DNA of 44,113 bases, taken from positions 1 to 44,113 of the IMG/VR virus record IMGVR_UViG_3300034167_000419; one strand, written 5' to 3'. Below the pieces are notes generated by a model. It saw only the letters and a program-made list of their open reading frames with translations, was not told where the DNA came from and made no database searches. Position 1 is the first letter of the stretch. Each line of letters starts with the position of its first letter. The position numbers were made by a program, and so were the translations under genes. This stretch comes from a virus. Positions 5,705 to 13,729 of this stretch are shown here, piece after piece.

Positions 5705-5928
5705 TAACATTTTGTAGGAAAAAAGTATGAAAAATGGCACTTTTTGAAAAAACGTAAAAAAAAAACGCACTTTTATACCCCCCCCCCTAAAAAGTGTATC
5801 AAGAAATAGGGGGGGGGGTATATTTCCTTTATTTTATAAAATATTATTATTATTAAAAAAAATATATATAATATATAATAGTATTAATTAATTTTGTAAC
5901 TTTGTAGCAATTATTATTAAATATAATT
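5705..5928. promoter_or_regulatory. Hairpin/promoter element, copy 2
   Basis: Carries the parts of copy 1: TTTGTAGGAAAAAAGTAT (5711-5728); two GCACTTT motifs (5737-5743 and 5767-5773, 30 bp apart, inverted relative to copy 1); a perfect 16-bp inverted repeat with C10 (5778-5787) and G10 (5809-5818) and a 17-nt loop; AT-rich DNA; and the promoter box TAACTTTG at 5897-5904. It leads directly into the terminase genes. Confidence 0.75.
5897..5904 (+). promoter_or_regulatory. Late-type promoter -7 box TAACTTTG
   Basis: TTTTGTAACTTTGTAGCAAT lies 24 bp before the small terminase ATG. The same core precedes the capsid (10854), tape-measure (15869) and S74-fibre (23245) genes. Confidence 0.6.
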
Positions 5929-6369
5929 ATGGAAAGAGATAAAGTATTTTTGGATATTATTCAACAGATAGAGTTGGGTCGTTCAATAAAGAATATATTA
6001 GATGGTGATGATTACCCAATCACACGAAGTACTTTCTACAACTGGTTAAATGAAAATCCCGATAGAATAGAATTATACAAGAAAGCTACTGAAATACGTG
6101 CTGATGGTATCTTTGACGATATGTTAGAGATTTCTGATGATGGTACTAAGGACTACTACTATGATGTTAATGGAAACAGACAACAGAGTATGGTAGCTGT
6201 AAACAGGTCAAGGTTGCAACTTGATACTCGTAAATGGGTATTGGGAAGGATGAACCCTAAAAAGTACAGCGAGAAACTTGATATTACTTCAGGAGGGGAT
6301 AAATTGAAAGTAGTTCCAATTATAGGGATGCAGATTATTAACCAAGAGGAAGAAGAAGTTGCAGAATAA
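5929..6369 (+). CDS. terS: Terminase small subunit
   Basis: A 146-residue protein with an N-terminal helix-turn-helix-like part (ITRSTFYNWLNENPDRIELY, about 31-50) and the pattern LQLDTRKWVLGRMNPKKYSE (about 97-116), typical of Sf6-type small terminases. It recognises viral DNA and guides the large terminase during packaging. The C-terminus is acidic (EEEEVAE). It lies after element 2 and overlaps the large terminase by 11 bp. Confidence 0.88.
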   Translation: MERDKVFLDIIQQIELGRSIKNILDGDDYPITRSTFYNWLNENPDRIELYKKATEIRADGIFDDMLEISDDGTKDYYYDVNGNRQQSMVAVNRSRLQLDTRKWVLGRMNPKKYSEKLDITSGGDKLKVVPIIGMQIINQEEEEVAE

Positions 6370-7717
6370 GAGCCTATCATTAAATGTTAGAGGTAATTTA
6401 AAGCAATTAGAAGCCATAAAGGCTTGGACTGATAAAACTACCATTGATATTGTATATGGAGGTTCAAAAGGAAGCGGAAAGACTTTCATAGGTTGTTCTT
6501 TGATATGTGCAGATGCACTAATGTACCCTGAAACGCATTATTTTATTGCGAGAAAGACATTAGCAGATTTACGTAAGTTTACTATTCCTTCAATTCAAGA
6601 GGTTTTGAGTGGATGGGGAATAACAGAGGATTATTATAGCTTCAATGGTCAAGATAACTATTTCAAGTTTCATAATAAATCTAAGATATTTTTGATTGAT
6701 GCGAAGTATTTGCCAAGCGACCCAAACTATATGCGATTTGGAGGTATGCAGAATACTCGTGGATGGATAGAAGAAGCTGGGGAGTTTGACATTGAGTGTA
6801 AGAATAACTTACAAGCGAGTATAGGGCGTTGGAAGAATAAGGAATATGACCTGTCGCCAAAGTTGCTACAAACGTGTAACCCCAGCAAGAATTATTTGTA
6901 CAAGGATTATTATAAGGCAACAATTGATAGGACGATTCCAAATCATATGAAGTTCATTCAGGCATTGCCAACAGATAATAAGACATTGCCAGTTGATTAC
7001 GTTCCTAACTTGATGAAAATATTAAGCCATAACGAAGTTCAAAGGCTTGTATATGGGAATTGGGAGTTTGATGATAATCCTTATGCGATGTTTGAGTATT
7101 CAGATATTCTTGGATTGTACACAAATGAGTTTATCAAACCTACTCAAGATAGGTATATGACTTGTGATATTGCGTATACAGGTTCGGATAAGTTTGTTAT
7201 CGTTGTATGGGCAGGATTTGTAGCATTGAAGATAATTGCTATTGATAAGATTGACGATACGATGGTGAGCAAGAAGATAAATGAGTTACGCATAGAGAAT
7301 AGAGTGCCGCTTAAAAATGTGATATATGATGCTGATGGATTGCAGACATTTACAAGGGCATCAACAAAGTTAGGAAATTTAGTAGGAGCAACTCCATTTA
7401 ACAATAATGGAAAGCCAATAAAGATGCACGGTAAAACAGAGAACTTTAAGAACTTAAAGGCACAATGTTACTGGTACTTTGCAGAAGCGGTTAAGGATTC
7501 TAAGATGTTTATTCAAGAAGATAAATACAGGAAGCAAGTAATCGAGGAATTAGAGCAGATAAATAGACAGCCGTTGCAGGATGATGGTAAAATAGCGTTA
7601 GAGAAAAAAGAGGAGATAAAGAAAAGAATAGGTCGTTCTCCCGATTTTGCTGATGCACTTATGATGAGATTTTTCTTTGAATTGAAAGGTAAGCCGAGAT
7701 TACGAATAATTTGGTAA
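6359..7717 (+). CDS. terL: Terminase large subunit
   Basis: ATPase-nuclease motor that cuts and packages DNA. Walker A is GGSKGSGKT (34-42) and Walker B is in RGWIEEAGE (about 140), followed by the coupling motif LLQTCNPSKNY. The nuclease domain shows MTCDIAYTGSDK, VIYDADG and SPDFADALMM, giving the acidic residues of an RNase H-like fold. At 452 residues it has normal length. The only in-frame start before the domain is a TTG at 6359, overlapping the small subunit by 11 bp; the nearby ATG at 6384 is out of frame. Confidence 0.93.
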   Translation: MQNKSLSLNVRGNLKQLEAIKAWTDKTTIDIVYGGSKGSGKTFIGCSLICADALMYPETHYFIARKTLADLRKFTIPSIQEVLSGWGITEDYYSFNGQDNYFKFHNKSKIFLIDAKYLPSDPNYMRFGGMQNTRGWIEEAGEFDIECKNNLQASIGRWKNKEYDLSPKLLQTCNPSKNYLYKDYYKATIDRTIPNHMKFIQALPTDNKTLPVDYVPNLMKILSHNEVQRLVYGNWEFDDNPYAMFEYSDILGLYTNEFIKPTQDRYMTCDIAYTGSDKFVIVVWAGFVALKIIAIDKIDDTMVSKKINELRIENRVPLKNVIYDADGLQTFTRASTKLGNLVGATPFNNNGKPIKMHGKTENFKNLKAQCYWYFAEAVKDSKMFIQEDKYRKQVIEELEQINRQPLQDDGKIALEKKEEIKKRIGRSPDFADALMMRFFFELKGKPRLRIIW

Positions 7718-7727
7718 ATAAATAACT

Positions 7728-9365
7728 ATGATATTTAAAAACAACGAAGAAGCCATATCGGCTATTAAGAGTAATCTTAAAATCAATGAAGAATTTGTCG
7801 AAATGCGTGAATGTTCTGATGAACTAAAAGCGTTAGTAAATGGAGATGACTTCATAGAGGAGCTTATAGAGAACATAGAAGGAATTGAGAGTAATGTAAA
7901 GGCAGAAGCGAGAAGAAAATACTCAAGAAGTATAAAAGATTTATTCGGAAGAATATTTCAGCCTATCGATAATATTTATTATGCAACTGGAGGAATTAAA
8001 GACTACGACATTTTAAACCCTACGATTAAAGCAGAGTTCTTAAATAAAATTGCAAGTGTAAGAGATGGGAAGTCTTTAACGGAATGGGTGCAAGACTACG
8101 CAATTAAATTAATGAACACAGACCCAAATGGATTGATGTTCTTAGAATATACTACTGAACCTGAGGTAGATATTTACCCAACTTATAAAGCGATTGATAG
8201 TATTCGTTATTACGAGTCAAGAGGACAGATGGTCGAGTATGTAATATTTGAACCAAAGAGATTAGACAACAGACAGTTTTGGAGAGTAGTTGATGATTTG
8301 ACAGATAGAACATTTGAGCAAGTGGGTACTCAATTTAACATTATACCTGAATTAACATTTGAGCATCCATTTGGTCAAGTACCTGCACTTATCTGTTCTA
8401 ACATTCAAATTCCAGCAGAGGAGGAGAGATTATCAGCCATTGATAACATTATAGACATCTCCAAAGAATATGCGAGAGACCAATCATTCTTAACATTATA
8501 TAAAATTTATAAAGCCAATCCAATATTTTGGAAATACGTTCAGTATTGTGGCGACTGTGGAGGAACAGGTAAAGTAGAGGAAGAAACTTGTACTACTTGT
8601 GATGGTCACGGAAAAATGATGGGTAAGAGCGATGTAACAGGTGTTGTTGAGTTACCTATTCCTGATGACAGAGATACTCCTGTTATCGCACCAAACATTG
8701 CAGGATTTATATCTCCTGATTTAGATGTGTGGAAACAATACTCAGAGGAATTGAATTTACTTGAGGAGAAGATGTATAAAACGCATTGGGGAACAAGTTA
8801 CGGTATTCAAAATGTAAGCAATGTAGAGAAAACTGCTACTGAAATAATCTACAACAAACAACCATTAGAAAATCAACTTAACAAGTATGCTGACTTTATA
8901 GAGTATGTAGAGTGGAAATTCTGTGAATGGATATTGAACTTTTATGACTTAGGTAAAAGCAGAAGCGAAAGTAGAATAACAATCAATTTAGGTCGTAGAT
9001 ATATCGTTGAAGGTTATGACACATTATTGGAAAGATACGAGATGTCTGTTAAGGCTGAAGAAAATAGTGTGGTATTGGATAAGCTGTTTAGTGAGTATTT
9101 ATCGGCAAAATATAGAAATAATCCAATTGATTTGCAAATTAATCTCGTAAAAATGCGAATCGAACCATATTTACACTTACCTTTACAAACAGTTTTAAAT
9201 ATCTTTGGAAACGAAGAAGCACAAAGAAAAGTATTATATCAAAAATGGTGGCAGACAGTTACAGATTATAGCAAGTCAGAAGAAGTATTGACTGCTGAAT
9301 TTAATAACTGGTTTGAATTAAATAAAAAGGTTGTAGCACCGCCAGTTGCACCAATAACTAAATAA
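7728..9365 (+). CDS. Portal protein with an inserted zinc motif
   Basis: Forms the DNA gateway at the head vertex. Position directly after the large terminase, length (545 residues) and an alpha/beta core with long helices support portal. An unusual insert at residues 274-296 has Cys at 274, 277, 288 and 291 in two CxxCxGxG motifs, the arrangement of a DnaJ-type zinc-binding module. The end is Pro-rich (VVAPPVAPITK). The portal assignment is from context plus general pattern; the cysteines are read directly. Confidence 0.8.
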   Translation: MIFKNNEEAISAIKSNLKINEEFVEMRECSDELKALVNGDDFIEELIENIEGIESNVKAEARRKYSRSIKDLFGRIFQPIDNIYYATGGIKDYDILNPTIKAEFLNKIASVRDGKSLTEWVQDYAIKLMNTDPNGLMFLEYTTEPEVDIYPTYKAIDSIRYYESRGQMVEYVIFEPKRLDNRQFWRVVDDLTDRTFEQVGTQFNIIPELTFEHPFGQVPALICSNIQIPAEEERLSAIDNIIDISKEYARDQSFLTLYKIYKANPIFWKYVQYCGDCGGTGKVEEETCTTCDGHGKMMGKSDVTGVVELPIPDDRDTPVIAPNIAGFISPDLDVWKQYSEELNLLEEKMYKTHWGTSYGIQNVSNVEKTATEIIYNKQPLENQLNKYADFIEYVEWKFCEWILNFYDLGKSRSESRITINLGRRYIVEGYDTLLERYEMSVKAEENSVVLDKLFSEYLSAKYRNNPIDLQINLVKMRIEPYLHLPLQTVLNIFGNEEAQRKVLYQKWWQTVTDYSKSEEVLTAEFNNWFELNKKVVAPPVAPITK

Positions 9366-9372
9366 AAATTAT

Positions 9373-9708
9373 ATGAGTCAAGTTGCAGTTTACGTATTAC
9401 ACAAATTAGGCAGAGAGGGAAATGGATTTAATTCCAACTACAAACTATCAGTAGAAAGACCTCCACATTTAGTACACATTACTTTTGCAGACACAACGAA
9501 TGACAATTGCAAGATTAATGGATTATGGTATGAAAAAGATGAAAAACTTACTAAATTACATTTAGAAGGAAAAGACTTTTTAGAAGTACAAGAAGAAGTA
9601 CCGAGTAAAGATGAGTTAATTAAAGAATACGAATTGCTATCAGGAGAAAAGGCAAAACCTATTTGGGGCGTAAACAAATTAACTGAAGAAATAACCAAAC
9701 TAAAGTAA
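9373..9708 (+). CDS. Small head-module protein with HeH/LEM-like C-terminus
   Basis: A 111-residue protein. The first part is a short beta-rich segment (LVHITFADTTNDNCKINGLW). The last 35 residues (DELIKEYELLSGEKAKPIWG then VNKLTEEITKLK) match the helix-extended-helix (HeH/LEM-like) pattern common at the ends of small phage head proteins. It lies 7 bp after the portal and 1 bp before the scaffold-like gene. The exact role is unknown. Confidence 0.6.
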   Translation: MSQVAVYVLHKLGREGNGFNSNYKLSVERPPHLVHITFADTTNDNCKINGLWYEKDEKLTKLHLEGKDFLEVQEEVPSKDELIKEYELLSGEKAKPIWGVNKLTEEITKLK

Positions 9709-9709
9709 T

Positions 9710-10501
9710 ATGGCGTTAGACAACATCGCAGAAATCGAAACCACATTAGGCATTGAAAGTGGTAGATTAATTGAAATGATAAATAGTGAAGAAGCGTTTT
9801 CAGTAGATTTATCAGAAAAAGTATTCTTGAGCAAAACTGCTTATGAGGAGCGAATTGCAAATATCAAGAAAGAAAGTGCAACAGTAGCGATTGAAACTGC
9901 TGTAAAGGAACAAAGAAACAATCTTGGATTAGATTTTCAAGGAAAAACAATTGAGAATTTAGTAAGTGCGATTAAGTTAAAGACTGAATCAGAAAATAAA
10001 ATTGAGCCTGATGAAAAGTTTAAAACATTAAAGTCAGAGTTTGATGGATTGGTTTCTAAGTTAAACGAAAAAGATGCAGAGTTTAATTCATTCAAAACAC
10101 AAATAGAAAAAACAAATCTGTTAAGTGAAATTAAAAACGAGTTTACGAAACATATTCCTGACAATGTATTGGTGTCTAAATCTACAATTTTTACTGAAGC
10201 AAAAGAAAAAGGATTCTCTTTTGAAAAAGAAGATGGCAATGTAGTAGTAAAAGATTCAAATGGTAACATTTTAAAAGATGCTAACTATTCTCCAATAACT
10301 GTAAAGGATTGGGTAACTACATTCTCAACACCATATTTGGCAAAAGTTGAAGGCGGAGCTGGAAAAGGAGATGATACTGGAGAAGGTAAAGCTGGAAGTT
10401 TTGAAGCGTTTATGAAAGAGTCTGAAAGAAATAATTGGGATGCTTCTAAACAAAATTCAGAGATGGCTAAGCGTATTTCTAACGGAACGTTGAAGATATG
10501 A
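9710..10501 (+). CDS. Putative capsid scaffolding protein
   Basis: A 263-residue, Glu/Lys-rich protein with long predicted coiled-coil stretches (about 40-70 and 85-145) and a Gly-rich linker (EGGAGKGDDTGEGKAG) before a short helical tail (SEMAKRISNG). Composition, length and position between portal and major capsid fit a scaffold, which helps capsid shells assemble and is then removed. No protease motif is visible. Its stop overlaps the next ATG (ATGA). Confidence 0.65.
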   Translation: MALDNIAEIETTLGIESGRLIEMINSEEAFSVDLSEKVFLSKTAYEERIANIKKESATVAIETAVKEQRNNLGLDFQGKTIENLVSAIKLKTESENKIEPDEKFKTLKSEFDGLVSKLNEKDAEFNSFKTQIEKTNLLSEIKNEFTKHIPDNVLVSKSTIFTEAKEKGFSFEKEDGNVVVKDSNGNILKDANYSPITVKDWVTTFSTPYLAKVEGGAGKGDDTGEGKAGSFEAFMKESERNNWDASKQNSEMAKRISNGTLKI

Positions 10502-10662
10502 GTAGATTAGTAGAATGGTTCTTCTCTTTATTCATAAGTAAATCTAAAATAGACATTGTTCGTAAAGAAGCGTCTAATGATTTAAGAAAAGAACTTTTAG
10601 AGTACAAAAACAAAACATACTTTAATAAATTAAGTAAAAATGCCACTAAAAAAAGGATTTAG
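10498..10662 (+). CDS. 54-aa hypothetical protein
   Basis: MSRLVEWFFSLFISKSKIDI then a basic helical tail. The N-terminus has a short hydrophobic patch (VEWFFSLFI), which might be membrane-associated. The start overlaps the scaffold stop (ATGA) and the 3' end overlaps the next gene by 23 bp in another frame. Unrecognised. Confidence 0.55.
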   Translation: MSRLVEWFFSLFISKSKIDIVRKEASNDLRKELLEYKNKTYFNKLSKNATKKRI

Positions 10663-10783
10663 TCGTAAAAGCGTGAGTTCCAATATTAGAACTGAAATGA
10701 AACACGGTAAAAGTCAGAAGCAATCAGTTGCAATTGCTCTTAGTGTAGCTCGTAAAGCCAAAATGAAAGCTAAGAAGAAGTAA
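10640..10783 (+). CDS. Small basic DUF6496-like phage protein, 47 aa
   Basis: MPLKKGFSRKSVSSNIRTEM then KHGKSQKQSVAIALSVARKA and a Lys-rich end. This matches the small basic family often annotated DUF6496 that recurs near structural genes of phages. No known function. It ends just before a palindrome and terminator, closing the head-assembly unit. Confidence 0.65.
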   Translation: MPLKKGFSRKSVSSNIRTEMKHGKSQKQSVAIALSVARKAKMKAKKK

Positions 10784-10784
10784 G

Positions 10785-10806
10785 TTACGCATTAATTAAT
10801 GCGTAA
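10785..10806. other. Perfect 22-bp palindrome
   Basis: A perfect inverted repeat centred between 10795 and 10796 (arms begin TTACGCATTAA), 2 bp after a stop codon and 6 bp before the terminator. It could add to termination or be an operator for the 10854 promoter. Confidence 0.8.
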
Positions 10807-10811
10807 AATAA

Positions 10812-10850
10812 AAAAAATCCCTTACGAATTTAAAACTTGTAGGGGATTTT
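10812..10850 (+). terminator. Terminator before the capsid promoter
   Basis: AAAAATCCCTTAC pairs with GTAGGGGATTTTT (one G-T wobble) around a 13-nt AT-rich loop, ending in a T-run. It separates the packaging/scaffold unit from the capsid unit. Confidence 0.75.
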
Positions 10851-10853
10851 TCG

Positions 10854-10861
10854 TAACTTTG
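10854..10861 (+). promoter_or_regulatory. Late-type promoter of the major capsid unit
   Basis: TTTTCGTAACTTTGTATCAC: TAACTTTG box 82 bp upstream of the capsid ATG, right after a terminator. Same core as the boxes at 5897, 15869 and 23245. Confidence 0.65.
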
Positions 10862-10870
10862 TATCACTTT

Positions 10871-10896
10871 GGCGGTAGTTGGAGGGATTCGGGCGG
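10871..10896 (+). promoter_or_regulatory. G-rich 5' leader of the capsid mRNA
   Basis: Six runs of two or three G within 26 nt of an otherwise AT-rich region (starts GGCGGTAGTTGGAGGG). It lies in the capsid leader just after the promoter and could fold into a two-tier G-quadruplex or act as a stabiliser. There is no U-tract, so it is not a terminator. Confidence 0.45.
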
Positions 10897-10943
10897 TATG
10901 CTCATAAACAAAAAAGAGTATTATCAATTAAATTTTAAACAAA

Positions 10944-11975
10944 ATGGCGAATAAAACAACCGCAAATTTAGTAAAAGCACAAGCAAGATTGCTTGGAGCA
11001 TTTCAATCTTCTGAATTAAGATTCAGATACCCAGCTACTTATTTAGCACTTAAAGGAATGTCACCTATTATGTTCCCTAACTACGATGAACTTCGTACAA
11101 GAGAGGATAGAACGGTAGAAACAAACTTCATCGCAAGAGCAAAACGTTCTCTTGGAACAGGTGGTAGAAGTCACAATCACACTGGTTCAAAACAAGATTC
11201 AGCAACGCTAACTCCATCTTGGACTGCGTATTCTGACAAATTCAATATGTCATTGAAACAAGCTGACGCTTCTTTGTATAATGCAGATGAGCAATTGTTC
11301 AACGAAATTTCAAATGCAGTATCTAACTTTATGGAAGGATATGAAACAGCTGCTACTTCTTACATCTTTACAAATAGAAGTGCTGTTGTTGCTACAACTC
11401 CTGAATGTACATTTATTACTGCTGGTACAGTAAATGCTTACGAAATTGCTTCCGCTAACGAAAGTAGAGCTATACAGATTACTAAAATAGCTATGGAAGC
11501 TAACAAGTACGCTCAAGGAATTACAGTTTTTTGTGATTCAGTTGCTTACGCTAAATTTGAGTATCAAGCTGCTCAAGGTATTTCTAACTCTGCTAACTTG
11601 TCATTCCAATTTAATGGAGTAACATTTGTTCACTCAGTAGAACTTAATGCTCTTGCAATTGCAGTAAAAGCTGGTCACACTAAAGGATATTGGATTGTTG
11701 TTCCTGATGGAACTGTATCTACATTGCCTTGGATTCCTGTACAAAACAGAATTGGAGTTGATACAGTAGTAGGTAACTACTCTAATATCATCAACCCTAT
11801 CGATGGTGAATCTTACGCATTGCATACTTATGTAACTGCTGCTGATGATAGTACAAATAATGGTTATACTCAAGACGTAGTTACTCAATACGAAATATCT
11901 CAAGATATGTCATTTGCTAAAGCTCCTCTTACAGTATCAACTGAAACTCCTATCATTGCATTTGCAATTATCTAG
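10944..11975 (+). CDS. Major capsid protein
   Basis: Main building block of the head. A 343-residue protein with Ala/Thr/Ser-rich beta segments and a helix at residues 95-135. The location after the scaffold, its own strong late-type promoter, length and codon regularity support this. The N-terminus begins MANKTTANLVKAQARLLGAF, then RFRYPATYLALKGMSPIMFP. I cannot confirm the HK97 fold from sequence alone, but no better capsid candidate exists in the window. Confidence 0.8.
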   Translation: MANKTTANLVKAQARLLGAFQSSELRFRYPATYLALKGMSPIMFPNYDELRTREDRTVETNFIARAKRSLGTGGRSHNHTGSKQDSATLTPSWTAYSDKFNMSLKQADASLYNADEQLFNEISNAVSNFMEGYETAATSYIFTNRSAVVATTPECTFITAGTVNAYEIASANESRAIQITKIAMEANKYAQGITVFCDSVAYAKFEYQAAQGISNSANLSFQFNGVTFVHSVELNALAIAVKAGHTKGYWIVVPDGTVSTLPWIPVQNRIGVDTVVGNYSNIINPIDGESYALHTYVTAADDSTNNGYTQDVVTQYEISQDMSFAKAPLTVSTETPIIAFAII

Positions 11976-11978
11976 TAG

Positions 11979-13052
11979 ATGATAAACATCACAAAAATAC
12001 AAACAGCGTTATCGGGACTTGTAGGGTTTAAACAGCCTTACAATCCTGATTATGCTATTGTAGATTCAACAAATCAAGCAAGTTCTTCAGGTTATTACAT
12101 AACGGATAATCCTTATGCTAAAATCGAGTACATAAAAGACAACCAAGATTACGTTGATATATCTGCAACAGGTTTCAATTCATTGCTTACTGATATAAAA
12201 AAATCATCGGTAGCAAGTGTTTGTAATCAAGTATTTAGCGATTATGATTTCATAGATAGAACATTATTGTTCAAAAATGCTTCTAATAAAATAGAAGTAG
12301 AAACATTACCAACAGGATTTGTCGGGTATCATATTAGAGTAACAAGTCAGAAAAATGTGGCTTTTAAAATAAGTCGTGTGTTACTCGATTTTCAAGGAAC
12401 AGGAAGTTTTACTTTACTACTTTGGAATACTGCAAAGAAGGCAGCGATACAATCTAAGGTAATAACAATTACAACAGACCATCAAGAAGTAGTGCTTGAC
12501 TGGGTTATAGACAATACAGATACCACTTACAAAGGAGAGTACTATATCGGGTATATTAATAACTCGCTTACTGTAACTCCATATAAAAGAGAGTGGAACT
12601 TAGGTAATGTCTTATCAAACCCAACGTACTTAAAAGTTGAAAGAGTAAAAGTGCCAAATCATTTGACTACTACACTATTCGATTTAGATGATGTTGATGG
12701 ATTGTCAGAAGATTCAGGATTGAATTTAGACATATCGGTTTACGAAGATTATACTGATTTTGTTATAAATAATAAAATGATTTTCGCAAGAGCGATTCAG
12801 ATTGAAGGTATCATTGGTTGTATTCAACTATACGTATCATCATTAAGAAGTAACTCAAACCAATCTCAATCAGCTCAGTTATACGAGAAATTAATGATTG
12901 AATTGAAGGGAACTGGTAGCGAAAGCATTGTTAAAGTAATCGGTTTAGAAAATCAGTTATTGGGAGAGATTGCTTCTATAAGAACAGAAATTGGTAAATT
13001 AAAAAAAGGTTTAGTTAAACAAAATCAAGTCTTTGCTTATACATTAAGATAA
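11979..13052 (+). CDS. Putative head/connector structural protein, 357 aa
   Basis: Unrecognised structural protein three bases after the major capsid. The N-terminal 100 residues look beta-rich (YAKIEYIKDNQDYVDISATG), the middle has a jelly-roll-like pattern (FTLLLWNTAKKAAIQSKVIT then VVLDWVIDNTDTTYKG), and the end is helical (LENQLLGEIASIRTEIGKL). Could be a head-completion or decoration protein. Stop and next start overlap by one base. Confidence 0.55.
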   Translation: MINITKIQTALSGLVGFKQPYNPDYAIVDSTNQASSSGYYITDNPYAKIEYIKDNQDYVDISATGFNSLLTDIKKSSVASVCNQVFSDYDFIDRTLLFKNASNKIEVETLPTGFVGYHIRVTSQKNVAFKISRVLLDFQGTGSFTLLLWNTAKKAAIQSKVITITTDHQEVVLDWVIDNTDTTYKGEYYIGYINNSLTVTPYKREWNLGNVLSNPTYLKVERVKVPNHLTTTLFDLDDVDGLSEDSGLNLDISVYEDYTDFVINNKMIFARAIQIEGIIGCIQLYVSSLRSNSNQSQSAQLYEKLMIELKGTGSESIVKVIGLENQLLGEIASIRTEIGKLKKGLVKQNQVFAYTLR

Positions 13053-13570
13053 TGCCTAACTATATAAAAACAAATCCAGTTGGACTAGACAAAGTTATAG
13101 ATATAATCCAAAAAAGATTGTATGACAAACTAACTCCATTATGGAATGTAAAGTTAGAAGGTTATCCGAGATGTTATGAGATTAAAAGAGCTAAGAAAAC
13201 AACTATTGAACATTATAAAGGAAAGGGGGAATACGAATCATTAATTCATAGTGATACAAATAAATTCTTTTTTATAGTTAAAGATAATATAAAACAAGTT
13301 AGTTACACTACTTATAATGCGGTTATAGAATTGTATTTTATTTTAAATATACAGGACTGCAAACCATCTATTCATCATAGAGCAGATGAGGAAGTAAGAA
13401 ACGAAGTTATAAATGTATTATCCACAGTTGGAGTTGCTGATGCTTTAAAAACAATTATAATAGACACGGCATCAGTATTTAGAGGATATGATTATGAATT
13501 ATTAAATGATATGCATCCTCACGACTGTTTCAAGGTGATTTTTGAGATAAGAGATTTTAAATTAAAGTAG
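13052..13570 (+). CDS. Putative neck / tail-completion protein, 172 aa
   Basis: An N-terminal helix (VGLDKVIDIIQKRLYDKLTP) is followed by a beta-rich middle (FFFIVKDNIKQVSYTTYNAV) and a late VIFEIRDFKLK strand. Size and position between capsid and major tail protein suit a neck or tail-terminator protein. No family motif that I recognise. Confidence 0.5.
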   Translation: MPNYIKTNPVGLDKVIDIIQKRLYDKLTPLWNVKLEGYPRCYEIKRAKKTTIEHYKGKGEYESLIHSDTNKFFFIVKDNIKQVSYTTYNAVIELYFILNIQDCKPSIHHRADEEVRNEVINVLSTVGVADALKTIIIDTASVFRGYDYELLNDMHPHDCFKVIFEIRDFKLK

Positions 13571-13729
13571 ATGGAGTTTACAGTAATTAAACCATTTACA
13601 TTTGACAAATATTACAACAAGGGAGAAGTAATTATCCTCCACACAAAAAAATTAATAAAACGTTTAATTAATAACAAATACATTATAAAAAATGGCATTA
13701 GCAAATCAAATTATAATAGTTCCAAGTGA
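13571..13729 (+). CDS. 52-aa hypothetical protein overlapping the tail gene
   Basis: MEFTVIKPFTFDKYYNKGEV then IILHTKKLIKRLINNKYIIK. It starts directly after the previous stop and overlaps the major tail gene start by 38 bp in another frame. The pattern (F...Y.KGE.I.L then a basic helix) recalls small head-tail connector proteins. Unrecognised but in a good operon position. Confidence 0.55.
   Translation: MEFTVIKPFTFDKYYNKGEVIILHTKKLIKRLINNKYIIKNGISKSNYNSSK

Noticed and set aside
5774-5822. C10/G10 hairpin as an ordinary terminator
   Set aside because: The sequence after the G-run is not a clean T-run, the previous operon already ends at 5187-5229, and copy 1 has no upstream plus-strand gene to terminate.
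13428-13436. Perfect DnaA box TTATCCACA
   Set aside because: It lies alone inside the coding sequence of a neck protein, with no cluster of further boxes, so chance is likely.
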